DNA of 21,187 bases from an uncultured Blautia sp. GTDB taxonomy: Bacteria > Bacillota > Clostridia > Lachnospirales > Lachnospiraceae. Location of the stretch: assembly GCA_934394545.1 (NCBI GenBank), contig CAKRRG010000050.1, positions 1-21,187 on the forward strand. The letters run 5' to 3'. The translations under genes were made by a program, and so were the position numbers. Shown piece after piece: positions 1 through 7,320 of the stretch (positions within the stretch are counted from its first letter, which is position 1; each line of letters begins with the position of its first letter). The notes under the pieces were generated by a model that saw nothing but the letters and a program-made list of their open reading frames with translations, did not search any database and was not told the DNA's origin.

Positions 1-248
1 GCTTGCCCTTTCACTCTTCTTACCAGAGAACACTCAGGAAGATTCAAGGCCTTTTCAAGATCATATAACGTTTGAACCGAAGGGATACACTTGCCTCTCT
101 CAATGCGACCCACATGTTCCCTTGTAATTCCGGTGCGCCACCCCAGTTCCTCCTGCGTCCAACCATACTGCTGCCGACATTTCTGAATAAAATATCCCAG
201 TGTTTCGTTCTTTTCAGTTTGTATCACCAGCTTTTCATCCGTAATCAT
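1..248 (-). CDS. XRE/Cro-CI family helix-turn-helix regulator (3' end outside window)
   Basis: Minus-strand reading from an ATG at 248 gives 82 residues and runs off the left edge without a stop. GGAGATAT lies just upstream of the ATG as ribosome site. Residues about 17-72 look like an HTH_3 (XRE/Cro) DNA-binding domain: a first helix around FIQKCRQQYGWTQEELG, then the recognition stretch TGITREHVGRIERGK, then SVQTLYDLEKALNL. That pattern (WTQEELG, then ERG and a leucine-rich last helix) is typical of the family. The role is inferred as a small transcriptional repressor or activator. Two near-identical 19-bp direct repeats upstream (264-282 and 344-362) could be its own operators. The rest of the protein and any effector domain cannot be seen. 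Confidence 0.85.
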   Translation of the reverse strand, partial: MITDEKLVIQTEKNETLGYFIQKCRQQYGWTQEELGWRTGITREHVGRIERGKCIPSVQTLYDLEKALNLPECSLVRRVKGQ

Positions 249-263
249 TTTTATATCTCCTTT

Positions 264-371
264 ATTTTCTTGTTAATCCAATCTATAGTTCAAAAGATCT
301 TTCCAAATCTTTCTCACTCAAGAGTTGTCAAGACCTTCGGCAAATTTTCTTTTTAATCCAATTTTATATTC
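264..371. repeat. Pair of 19-bp direct repeats, 80 bp apart, upstream of the XRE gene
   Basis: Positions 264-282 and 344-362 match at 18 of 19 bases. On the minus strand the core reads ATTGGATTAA-N-AAGAAAAT. A weaker match continues to 291 and 371. They sit in the 154-bp gap between the 264-aa gene and the XRE regulator, in front of that regulator's start. The even 80-bp spacing and location suggest regulator binding sites, which is inference. A TTGACA-like hexamer on the minus strand (326-331) lies between them, but no good -10 box at 17 bp was found. Confidence 0.45.
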
Positions 372-402
372 TAAACCCCAGTGAACCCTTAATTCCTATT
401 TT

Positions 403-1197
403 TTATTTTTTGTTAGGGCTTTTCTTGCACACGCCAATCCGAAGAAATACTGGGTAAAGATAACTTGCGCCAAAAGTCCCCAGTTCCTTTGGCCCATTGA
501 CAAAACCTTTTTCCGCTTGAATCTGCCTCGCCTGATGGAATGCTTTCACCACAGTCGCCTTGGTCACACTCTTCTCTTTTCGATTGAAGAAGATTTCTCC
601 GCCTCTCACGGTGTACTTCAATGGCAACCCTTTTTCTGTAGAAAACGGATACTTAGAGAAAACTTCAATTGCTTTCCACAAGTACATCTCGGCATTCTCA
701 GTTTCCATGTGCTCCCACAAACTCTCACAGGCGGCTTTTCTGACACGAAACAGCCTCCCCTGCTCTGCGTAGAGAGTTGGACTGTCCAGCTTGTAGGCAC
801 CTTTTGTATATGGCAAGTAGCCATTCACAGATGCCTTCCCCAGCCCAGTCTCATCCATGATTTCTTGGATGCAATAGCCTTTGTCTCGCAGAGCTTGAAT
901 CCTTCGACTCATTGCTGTGCTATAATATCCGGCCGTAATCAGCATCTTGCGAACCTTGATGGGAGTTATCTGCAATGCGTCTGCCACGGACACAATGGTC
1001 GGGGCATCTTCTGGACGTTCTTTCCGATCATCAAAGGGTGTACCAAAGAGCTCGACAGTTTTCACCAACAGTTCGTCAATAACCTCAGCTCTGTCATATC
1101 CAGGTTTCTTCTTCGGTCGGCCGCGCTTCGCTTTTACGGTGTCAGCTGATACAGTTGCATCTTCTGACATCGGGCGCTTCGAGCCGAAGTCGTTCAT
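403..1197 (-). CDS. Conserved protein of unknown function with AT-hook-like and helix-turn-helix segments
   Basis: 264 aa, soluble and basic near the N terminus. Residues about 25-31 (RGRPKKK) form an AT-hook-like patch. After that come two helix-turn-helix-like stretches, around SVADALQITPIKVRKML and IQEIMDETGLGKASVNGYL, so DNA binding is plausible. The C-terminal part (SYLYPVFLRIGV) is uncharacterised. From memory, related proteins occur in accessory regions of Clostridia, but no function is known to me. No clear ribosome site precedes the ATG at 1197 (the upstream bases read AAAACCCA). The methionine at residue 10 has none either, so the start is uncertain. The gene follows rfbC-1 by 193 bp and precedes the XRE regulator on the same strand. 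Confidence 0.75.
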   Translation of the reverse strand: MNDFGSKRPMSEDATVSADTVKAKRGRPKKKPGYDRAEVIDELLVKTVELFGTPFDDRKERPEDAPTIVSVADALQITPIKVRKMLITAGYYSTAMSRRIQALRDKGYCIQEIMDETGLGKASVNGYLPYTKGAYKLDSPTLYAEQGRLFRVRKAACESLWEHMETENAEMYLWKAIEVFSKYPFSTEKGLPLKYTVRGGEIFFNRKEKSVTKATVVKAFHQARQIQAEKGFVNGPKELGTFGASYLYPVFLRIGVCKKSPNKK

Positions 1198-1390
1198 TGG
1201 GTTTTAGATCATTCTGCTATGCCATTCTTTTACAAGGATGGCTCTTGCTTGAATCTCCTTTCGCTTCAAAAATCATGCTTTAGCCGAGACAGGTTCTCGT
1301 TGCCTGCTGCTCGCCACGAAGAGGCAGCATATCTGAGCAGCGCAGCCATGTGAGCACATGGCTGATTGTCCTAAACAGAATGAACACATT
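1198..1390. other. 193-bp non-coding gap rich in inverted repeats
   Basis: No plausible gene was found here on either strand. The stretch holds a 7-bp inverted repeat (GCTGCTC at 1306-1312 with GAGCAGC at 1335-1341), followed at once by a near-perfect 22-bp palindrome at 1343-1364. Neither hairpin is followed by a T-run on either strand, so an intrinsic terminator is not supported. It may be a regulatory or RNA-processing structure between rfbC-1 and the 264-aa gene. Confidence 0.4.
1343..1364. repeat. 22-bp near-perfect palindrome
   Basis: CAGCCATGTG, then two central bases, then CACATGGCTG: ten bases on each side are exact reverse complements. It could fold as an RNA hairpin of about 8 bp or bind a dimeric protein. 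Which of the two, if either, cannot be told from the sequence. Confidence 0.6.
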
Positions 1391-1906
1391 TCATTTATCA
1401 TCGTTCATTTTCAGAATTTTTTTGAGGAGCATCGCATTTCTATCTTTATCTGATAGAATATACTCACCTTTCGGCCAAGGCACTGTCTGCCATTTGATAT
1501 CCGGGTCATCAAACCGAACCGCCTTGGCTGCCTCGCCGCAGAAGTCATTATCCACACACCACTGCATCAGAGTATTATCTTCTAGTGTCAGGTAGCCATG
1601 CGCAAATCCACGGGGAATTAGCATCTGTTTCTGATTTTCAAAGGAAAGAGTCTCGCCATAGGCGTAGCCAAAAGTATCTCCCGGTCTGATATCAACAGCA
1701 ACATTGAAGATTGCTCCATGCAAACAGGAGACTAGCTTTGCCTGCGCGTGTTCACCCTCTTGGAAGTGTAGTCCACGCAGCGTTCCAGCTTTTTTGCTGA
1801 ATCCTTGGTTGATTTGAAGCACATGGAATCCCTCTGCTGACACAGACAGCCATCCCCGGAAGTCTTCAAAACGCTGTGTTTCAATTATTTCTGGCTTGTC
1901 TACCAT
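1391..1906 (-). CDS. RmlC/RfbC-like sugar 3,5-epimerase homologue with altered catalytic residues
   Basis: 171 aa, the cupin fold of dTDP-4-dehydrorhamnose 3,5-epimerases (usually about 180 aa). Conserved family motifs are visible: RGLHFQ with the catalytic-type H47, AKLV with K57, PRGFAHGY around 98-105, and FDDPDI near the C terminus. The tyrosine that acts as general acid in characterised RmlC (in an LYK context) aligns with W116 here, and the next conserved tyrosine aligns with F122. Full 3,5-epimerisation is therefore doubtful; single-position epimerisation or a non-catalytic role is possible. The ATG overlaps the stop of the upstream araC gene (ATGGTAG), implying translational coupling with that regulator rather than with the polysaccharide operon. 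The second copy at 17063-17638 keeps the LYK-type tyrosine. Confidence 0.85.
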   Translation of the reverse strand: MVDKPEIIETQRFEDFRGWLSVSAEGFHVLQINQGFSKKAGTLRGLHFQEGEHAQAKLVSCLHGAIFNVAVDIRPGDTFGYAYGETLSFENQKQMLIPRGFAHGYLTLEDNTLMQWCVDNDFCGEAAKAVRFDDPDIKWQTVPWPKGEYILSDKDRNAMLLKKILKMNDDK

Positions 1907-2760
1907 TGCTTTCTGTACTCCCTTGGACTGATGCCTTCTACTTTTCGGAACATCCGGCTGAAGTAATTCGCATCTCCCATGCCGACCGCAGCGCCTACTT
2001 CATCTACAGTCATATCTGTAAACCGAAGCAACTGTTTCGCTCTTGTAATTCTTTTTGAGATGAGGTAACTATTAATCGTTGTGCCGTAGGTTTCTTTGAA
2101 GATTTTGGACAGGTAGAACTTATTGATAAAGAACTTTCCAGCTAAATCATCCAATGCAATTTTCTCTGTGTAATGCGCATCAAGAAATTCTTTAATGGCC
2201 GACAATTCTAGCCGCTTCCGGCTCACTGCTACGCTTTCTGGATGCCAGGATTGCTCCATCAGAAGTGTCAACAAAATGCCCAATTTTTCATTGATTCGCA
2301 TATCCCGGATGTAGTCAGAAGTTGCCGCCAGATTGTAAAATTCCGTAAGTAAATCCGTGAATGGCTTGATATCTGCTGGATGAAACACAGGCCGACCACC
2401 ACGCTCTTTATACTTCTCATATACAGCTGGAAGAGCGGGCGCATAGAAGTGGCACCATTGGAGCGACCAGAGATCCTCGGATGTAGAATGGCTGTAGGCC
2501 TTTCGGCAGTCAATGAACACACAGTCTCCTGCTCCTAGTTCATAGTCCACACCTTCGTATTTCAGTTTGCCCTTTCCTGATAGAACCACAAAGCACAAAA
2601 AGGACACCAAATCGGTTCGGGTAGATATATGCGGATGAATTGCTTGCAGCGATCCTACTTCTTGCAGATGTAAAAGAGACGTTCTTGCAAAAGTTGATGG
2701 CGTATAAAGAATTCGGGAAGACTGGACAGAGGATGACTGTGGATTGAATAGCTCATGCAT
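1900..2760 (-). CDS. AraC-family transcriptional regulator
   Basis: 286 aa. The N-terminal part (about 45-105) looks like the cupin sensor domain of AraC proteins (GKGKLKYEG, then ELGAGDCVFIDC). The C-terminal 100 residues carry the double helix-turn-helix: IALDDLAGKFFINKFYLSKI for the first and TVDEVGAAVGMGDANYFSRM for the second. The protein ends with the family hallmark FRKVEGISPREYRKQW. The ATG at 2760 follows GGGGAGGAAAAGGAG, with GGAGG about 8 bases away. A probable promoter lies at 2886-2915. It is coupled to the downstream RmlC-like gene by a short overlap. It may respond to a sugar and regulate neighbouring genes; target and ligand are unknown. Confidence 0.93.
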   Translation of the reverse strand: MHELFNPQSSSVQSSRILYTPSTFARTSLLHLQEVGSLQAIHPHISTRTDLVSFLCFVVLSGKGKLKYEGVDYELGAGDCVFIDCRKAYSHSTSEDLWSLQWCHFYAPALPAVYEKYKERGGRPVFHPADIKPFTDLLTEFYNLAATSDYIRDMRINEKLGILLTLLMEQSWHPESVAVSRKRLELSAIKEFLDAHYTEKIALDDLAGKFFINKFYLSKIFKETYGTTINSYLISKRITRAKQLLRFTDMTVDEVGAAVGMGDANYFSRMFRKVEGISPREYRKQW

Positions 2761-2885
2761 CTCCTTTTCCTCCCCAAAAACACATTAGTCTCATAAACCT
2801 GAATACGCTTTTCTCAAGCTGGTCATTCTTTCTAGACTCACAGTAGAGACCGCCGTGCGTATCGCAGGAGGCCTTCGTTTTACCT

Positions 2886-2915
2886 TCTATACAAGCCATC
2901 TCACAAACAGTACAA
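2886..2915 (-). promoter_or_regulatory. Probable sigma-A type promoter for araC-rfbC1
   Basis: Minus strand: TTGTAC (2910-2915), an 18-bp spacer, then TATAGA (2886-2891). Predicted transcription starts near 2879, leaving a leader of about 120 bases before the araC ATG. It sits in the 217-bp gap between the last polysaccharide gene and araC. No intrinsic terminator was seen for the upstream operon, so read-through is possible. Confidence 0.45.
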
Positions 2916-2977
2916 AATCATCTCATTTTTATCTAACGCTCTTATAATTTAGCCATATCTGGATTACATATTTGTGT

Positions 2978-3846
2978 TTATTTTTTCCCAAAAAATCCTT
3001 TTACCGTTTTTCCTAAAAATATTACTATTGTTTTGAATAAACCTGCTGTTCGCAGAGAAAATTGCCAAGGCTCAATAATTTCCCCATGGAATCTTTTTGA
3101 CAGTTCCGCCAGCTCAAAATAAGGATGAGATAAAGCAAAAATTATACTATCTCCCCATATTGTTGAACCATGTTGGCTTTGGTTCATTGCATAGAAAAAA
3201 ATGTTTTCGCACTTTTTTGCCGCCAGAAACTGCCTGTAGTCTTCCGCACAATAGTAAGGAAAGAAATAGAAAATATAACCGGAATAGTTCTTAATCAACT
3301 TTGTTAAATCCATATACTTAGAGACATTGCTATCCAATACATAATTATCGTAATACTTAATCGGGTGATCAATATGATATTCATGTAGGTTAATCTGGGG
3401 TGAGAAGGCGAAGATTGCTTCGGCTCCAAGTAGAATTCCAAATAGAACCGCCATATATCCTCCAGCGGAACTTCCTATGGTGACACACCTTTTCCCGTTT
3501 ATTAATTCTTTCAACTTACTCGCAAGCTGATCCTGACTTCGTATGTCTCTTCCCCCCCCATAATACACCAGTTTTTATAAACATCTCTAACGAAAATTGC
3601 CTTAGAATACTTCCTCGAAACTCTCCTGTTATTTGAGATATTTTTCCACTCATACTTATTTTTTGTGAGTACTTCATATCTAAACCGTTCTATATTTGTC
3701 GGATAATACAGTCCATGACCAGTAAAAAATATAGCAATAGGTTCTTCGGAGCCTCCGAGTAAATCCTGGATCTCTATATTATCGTGTGCACAATAATAAT
3801 TAAAAATCTCTTCATTTGCCTCAGCACTATCAAATATCTCGTACAA
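2978..3846 (-). CDS. Alpha/beta-hydrolase-fold protein, putative polysaccharide acyl esterase or acyltransferase; frameshifted (OFF) at a poly-G tract
   Basis: Two overlapping frames (3511-3846 and 2978-3568) join at G8 (3552-3559). Adding one G gives one frame of 289 aa. In that protein G-x-S-x-G lies at 125-129 with candidate nucleophile S127. H226 in SQHGSTIWG and perhaps D203 could complete a triad. The surrounding GSSAGGYMAVLFGILLGAE and AFSPQ pattern recalls alpha/beta hydrolases of glycan-modification loci, including the Asp2 family, which can O-acetylate sugars. The exact reaction is unknown. As written, translation stops at 3511 after 111 residues, before the serine. The start is TTG at 3846, 10 bases after GGGAGG; an in-frame TAG just upstream excludes a longer N terminus. 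It is the last gene of the polysaccharide operon. Confidence 0.75.
3552..3559 (-). repeat. Poly-G tract (G8), gene OFF
   Basis: Eight C on the plus strand, G8 in the coding strand, at codons 96-99 of the alpha/beta-hydrolase gene. The 5' frame reads Met-Gly-Gly-Glu across it; the 3' frame reads Gly-Gly-Gly-Arg. Nine or six G would join them. Confidence 0.9.
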
Positions 3847-3853
3847 TTGAGTC

Positions 3854-3973
3854 TTACCTCCCTATAAACTTATACTGTTTCAATAGCTCACACAATCCCC
3901 CTGAATAATTCATATGGGATACTAAAACTTGGTAAATCAAATCTGCAACAAGGATAATAATGTTTTCAAACAT
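3854..3973 (-). CDS. Possible small ORF of 39 aa, uncertain
   Basis: The ATG at 3973 directly follows the stop of the upstream acyltransferase (TAAATG). It encodes 39 residues, beginning MFENIIILVADLIYQ and ending KQYKFIGR, with the stop at 3854. It contains a G5 run (3897-3901), but changing that run by one base in either direction leads quickly to a stop, so it is not a hidden N terminus of the next gene. No clear ribosome site precedes it. It could be a small coupled peptide or chance. No family was recognised. Confidence 0.2.
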   Translation of the reverse strand: MFENIIILVADLIYQVLVSHMNYSGGLCELLKQYKFIGR

Positions 3974-5038
3974 TTATTTGGTGTCTTGCATAATGTGATT
4001 ACCATATTTTTTCGCTCTACCCCCCAAAAATAGGACATTACATATTTTAAAATGGCCAAGTACTTTTGACAGCAAATATGACATAAATACGATCACAACC
4101 ATTTCCAATGTGCATATTCCCACCGATAAACCTTCTAATTGACTTGTTATTAGTTTTAGATATTGATTCAATAGTATCGATACCATATAGATACCCATAG
4201 ATTGTTCTCCCAATTCAATTAGGAACTTTTTTGTCATTGAAAAACAACCACATCGAAATAAAGCCTGCGTAACAAGCAACATCTGAGTTATTCCAACTCC
4301 GCCGATAATCCACCTAAACAAATTAGTAGCACCTTGCTTCAGGTATGCACCATTGAAACACGTTCCAGAAACATAGATGTAATGTTCCTGCCTGAAAAAG
4401 AATAATAAAGTAAGGTATCCAATCAAGGAACAAACAACTAAAATTATACTTGGACGCGCAATCCTATTTTTATTATCAATATATAACGCTCCGAACATAT
4501 CACCCAGAGTGTGATATGGTATCATGTACACATACAGGTTACTGTGCAATAAATCCGGGACGAACTGCAGTAAAAATATTCCGGACAATGCAATTAGTAC
4601 ACCGTATTTTGAGCACCTAAAAATTAGTAAGTCCACACACATGCACACTAGTAACGCCCATAAGAACCAAGACTCCGAAACTAGTGTCAAAAGATATCCC
4701 TTTATTGTAAAGTTTGTTATCCCGATAGCGCATTTTTGAATATATCCAACCGTATTCCAACAAAGAATCGGGATGAAAATGGTTTTAATTTTCTTCAATA
4801 GCAGGCTGAATGTATCGTTTTTATTTCTAGTTCTGGCAAAAAAGAAGCCGCTTATAAAAATCAGTAAAGGCATATGAAATCCATAAATGAATTTATAGAT
4901 TTCATTATCATAGAATCTCAAATTTTGCAGATAAGCACTTCCCGAGCCAAATTGTATACAATGCCCTAGAACAACTAGCACTATTGTTATTCCCTTTACA
5001 TAATCAAAATACTGGTTTCTCTGCACTTTCGTACTCAA
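3974..5038 (-). CDS. Acyltransferase family 3 membrane protein, likely polysaccharide O-acetyltransferase
   Basis: 354 aa, about ten hydrophobic segments. The N terminus has the family signature YFDYVKGITIVLVVLGHCIQ, with the conserved histidine H26 and preceding Asp. The next segment, FHMPLLIFISGFFFART, carries the usual F-HMPLF-ISG motif. Such proteins transfer acetyl or other acyl groups to surface sugars at the membrane. The start is doubtful. The frame opens at a TTG at 5038 with GGGGGA touching it, which is too close to be a good ribosome site. A better-placed ATG at 5048 is one base out of frame, separated by a G5 run. A G6 run (4020-4025) near the C terminus is in frame. It follows another acyltransferase-3 gene by 38 bp. 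Confidence 0.85.
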   Translation of the reverse strand: MSTKVQRNQYFDYVKGITIVLVVLGHCIQFGSGSAYLQNLRFYDNEIYKFIYGFHMPLLIFISGFFFARTRNKNDTFSLLLKKIKTIFIPILCWNTVGYIQKCAIGITNFTIKGYLLTLVSESWFLWALLVCMCVDLLIFRCSKYGVLIALSGIFLLQFVPDLLHSNLYVYMIPYHTLGDMFGALYIDNKNRIARPSIILVVCSLIGYLTLLFFFRQEHYIYVSGTCFNGAYLKQGATNLFRWIIGGVGITQMLLVTQALFRCGCFSMTKKFLIELGEQSMGIYMVSILLNQYLKLITSQLEGLSVGICTLEMVVIVFMSYLLSKVLGHFKICNVLFLGGRAKKYGNHIMQDTK

Positions 5039-5076
5039 TCCCCCACATAAATAATTAACTCTTCAAAAATATGATT

Positions 5077-6105
5077 TTAAGATCTTCCAAATAAAGCCAT
5101 GAGCTTCCTCTTATGAAAGAATATACAAAGCAACTTGAGAAACGCAAGAACTACACAGAGAGAAATCAACTTAGTTATAGCGTTTACTCCCAAAAACGGC
5201 ATTAGTCTTTTTGATAATAATACAGCTACAGAATTAAAAACCATATATATCATTGAGTCTTTTCCAATGTCCGTAAGTACCTGTACTAAATGCGTCCATT
5301 TCTTTACTAAAAATCGAGCTATACAGTAATACAATATTGTCGCAATAATACCATTTCCGTACATAGACAGTAGTGAATCGCCGTAAGTTACTGTTCGCAC
5401 ATTAATTCCATCATTTTTCCAGATAGAGACAAAATTTATAGCAAAGAAGATAATAAAAACCCCATAAAGCGTCACCCCCCCCTCTCTCAAATAATTGTTT
5501 ATTTTATCTATTGCTTTCTTTTCGCCGCTCACATTGCCGAGATAAAAAAAAGCATATGCCATTATTGCCGAATCAATTGAATATGGTAATCCTGTTTTCT
5601 GATCTGAAATAAATAAAGTCATTCCCATCATTAGTAAAGGGACACAAATTCTCATCTTTTCTGAAATAAGTGTTACTGCAACAATATGAATACAAGTCAC
5701 AAAAAACAGTGCACTAAGAAACCATAACGGTCCTGTAAATGGCATGTCCGTCACATTATTTCTCCAAAAACTATGAATAACAGTTTCCCATCGTATCGTT
5801 TCTTTCTCTATCAGGCAAATTAAGATGTATATTACATTTAAGATAATCGACCAAAGGAAATACGGATACATCAACTTACAATAATACTTCCTTACTCCTT
5901 TGCATATCTTTTCTACTTTGCTTCCTTCAGTATTATATGTAACAGAATTAAAAAGGTATCCTGATATAACAAAAAACATTGGCATATTAAAAGCCCTTGT
6001 ATATAAACTGTATGCACCACCTATACCAATATGTCCCAATGTCATCAGTAGAATTCCTATGCCCTTAATAACATCTAACTCTATATATCGTTTTCCTTGA
6101 TCCAT
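5077..6105 (-). CDS. Acyltransferase family 3 membrane protein; in frame (ON) across a poly-G tract
   Basis: 342 aa, multi-pass membrane protein. The N terminus, ELDVIKGIGILLMTLGHIGI, holds the family's Asp and conserved histidine (H25). FNMPMFFVISGYLF follows in the second segment, and FTGPLWFLSALF matches the later conserved W-F-L motif. The predicted role is acyl (often acetyl) transfer to a sugar of the surface polymer. A G8 tract (5475-5482) encodes Glu-Gly-Gly-Val around codons 208-211, in a loop between predicted membrane segments. Here the frame is open, so the gene is predicted ON. Loss or gain of one G would truncate it in the second half. It follows the glycosyltransferase at 6112-7308 almost directly. 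Confidence 0.9.
   Translation of the reverse strand: MDQGKRYIELDVIKGIGILLMTLGHIGIGGAYSLYTRAFNMPMFFVISGYLFNSVTYNTEGSKVEKICKGVRKYYCKLMYPYFLWSIILNVIYILICLIEKETIRWETVIHSFWRNNVTDMPFTGPLWFLSALFFVTCIHIVAVTLISEKMRICVPLLMMGMTLFISDQKTGLPYSIDSAIMAYAFFYLGNVSGEKKAIDKINNYLREGGVTLYGVFIIFFAINFVSIWKNDGINVRTVTYGDSLLSMYGNGIIATILYYCIARFLVKKWTHLVQVLTDIGKDSMIYMVFNSVAVLLSKRLMPFLGVNAITKLISLCVVLAFLKLLCIFFHKRKLMALFGRS
5475..5482 (-). repeat. Poly-G tract (G8), gene ON
   Basis: Eight C on the plus strand, read as GAG GGG GGG GTG in the acyltransferase at 5077-6105. The frame is intact at this length. Confidence 0.9.
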
Positions 6106-6111
6106 AGATCA

Positions 6112-7308
6112 TCACCTTTGCTCTTCACCCATAATATCCAACATTATATTCTTTAGGCGCAGCGTAAATGCCGATATTGTAAAGTTCTGATTAGCGTATT
6201 TATAGATTGCTTCACTCTTTTCATTTAAGCAGTCTTCTCCTTGCTGAAGATTTTCAGAAATAACAGATTCAACATGTTCAACTGTGAACTGCTCAAAATA
6301 AGAACAGAACTCGTGATAGGAATCGAGACCAATCCCCCGCATTACAATTGGAAGCAGTCCATGCCTCATACCTGTTAAAACTGCCGACGACGGTGCCTCC
6401 GAACAAGAAGGAAGTAAAATAAATCGAACCTTCTCGAAAAGCTTAATAAGTTCATCACTCTCTACATCAATAAAGCCGCAATCGTGGACATTTGAAGGCA
6501 GGTCAGAATAACCAATCTTCTTTAGATTAGTGCTGATATTCTTATCGCAAAGATAGAGTTCCCACTCAGGATGTTGAGAAAACACATCGACTAAAATATC
6601 TGTTCCCTTGCGAATTAAGGAAGACGCCCCAAACATTACGAATGTGTTGTTCTGCTTATGAATTTGATTATTTGTAAATTTTTTATTTTTGAAAGCGTTG
6701 GGAACAATAAAATAAACTTTCTTCCCTAATCTCTCGAAGTGAGCAGGATTTCCTTGACAAACAACATAATCTGCCAAATTTTCTATTCCATCAGGATAAA
6801 ATACACCTGCCCTTGTGGAAACAAAATCTTTTATACCTTGATTATTGGCCTGTTCCGGATGTCTATGAGTATAATACTCAATCCGTTCTTTTTCGCGCGC
6901 ACTTGCGATAAAAAAAGGATCTTCGGTCATGTAAATGATTTTAATCGCACGCTTGTTAGCTAAGCACGCATCTTGAAACACAGAACCAAATCCAAAAATT
7001 ATATCATAGCTCTCATAATCAAGATTTTCTCGCGCCTTGCTGTCAAGACACCAGCAGGTGTCGACAATCATACCCATATCAATAAATGTCTTAATAATCT
7101 GGAAAAGACGGGGCTGATTAGTGTGCGTCATACCTCGCCGAAGTCGTTCGCAGGCCGATGAATACTCTAGGTACGCAACCAACACTTTTTTTTGCTTCTT
7201 TGATAAATCAAGATTTATGTTTGTCAATGTGTGGTTTTCCTTAATTACGCCCTGATCTAACCCAATGTTGTATACTTTGAGAATCAATTTTTCTGCTAGT
7301 TTATTCAT
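6112..7308 (-). CDS. Glycosyltransferase, GT4-like (GT-B fold)
   Basis: 398 aa, no signal peptide or membrane segment seen. The N-terminal half ends near residue 200. The C-terminal half contains FGASSLIRKGTD (226-237), a nucleotide-sugar-binding-type loop of GT4 enzymes, and SCSEAPSSAVLTGM (301-314), in the place of the usual E-x7-E region. It presumably adds one sugar of the repeat unit at the cytoplasmic membrane face; donor and acceptor cannot be predicted. The ATG at 7308 has GAGGA about 10 bases upstream, inside the short gap after the flippase gene. N-terminal similarity to known families is weak. Confidence 0.8.
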   Translation of the reverse strand: MNKLAEKLILKVYNIGLDQGVIKENHTLTNINLDLSKKQKKVLVAYLEYSSACERLRRGMTHTNQPRLFQIIKTFIDMGMIVDTCWCLDSKARENLDYESYDIIFGFGSVFQDACLANKRAIKIIYMTEDPFFIASAREKERIEYYTHRHPEQANNQGIKDFVSTRAGVFYPDGIENLADYVVCQGNPAHFERLGKKVYFIVPNAFKNKKFTNNQIHKQNNTFVMFGASSLIRKGTDILVDVFSQHPEWELYLCDKNISTNLKKIGYSDLPSNVHDCGFIDVESDELIKLFEKVRFILLPSCSEAPSSAVLTGMRHGLLPIVMRGIGLDSYHEFCSYFEQFTVEHVESVISENLQQGEDCLNEKSEAIYKYANQNFTISAFTLRLKNIMLDIMGEEQR

Positions 7309-7320
7309 ATGTTTGCGTCC

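Noticed and set aside
72..356. 94-codon open frame on the plus strand
   Set aside because: It overlaps the XRE regulator on the opposite strand and its promoter region, and has no supporting motif.
517..1149. 210-codon open frame on the plus strand
   Set aside because: It lies wholly opposite the 264-aa gene, shows no family motif or ribosome site, and its composition follows from the other strand.
1343..1364. Reading the palindrome as a rho-independent terminator
   Set aside because: No T-run follows on either strand and the central loop is only two bases.
4020..4025. G6 run (coding strand) near the end of the acyltransferase at 3974-5038
   Set aside because: It is shorter than the other tracts and in frame; not strong enough to call a switch.
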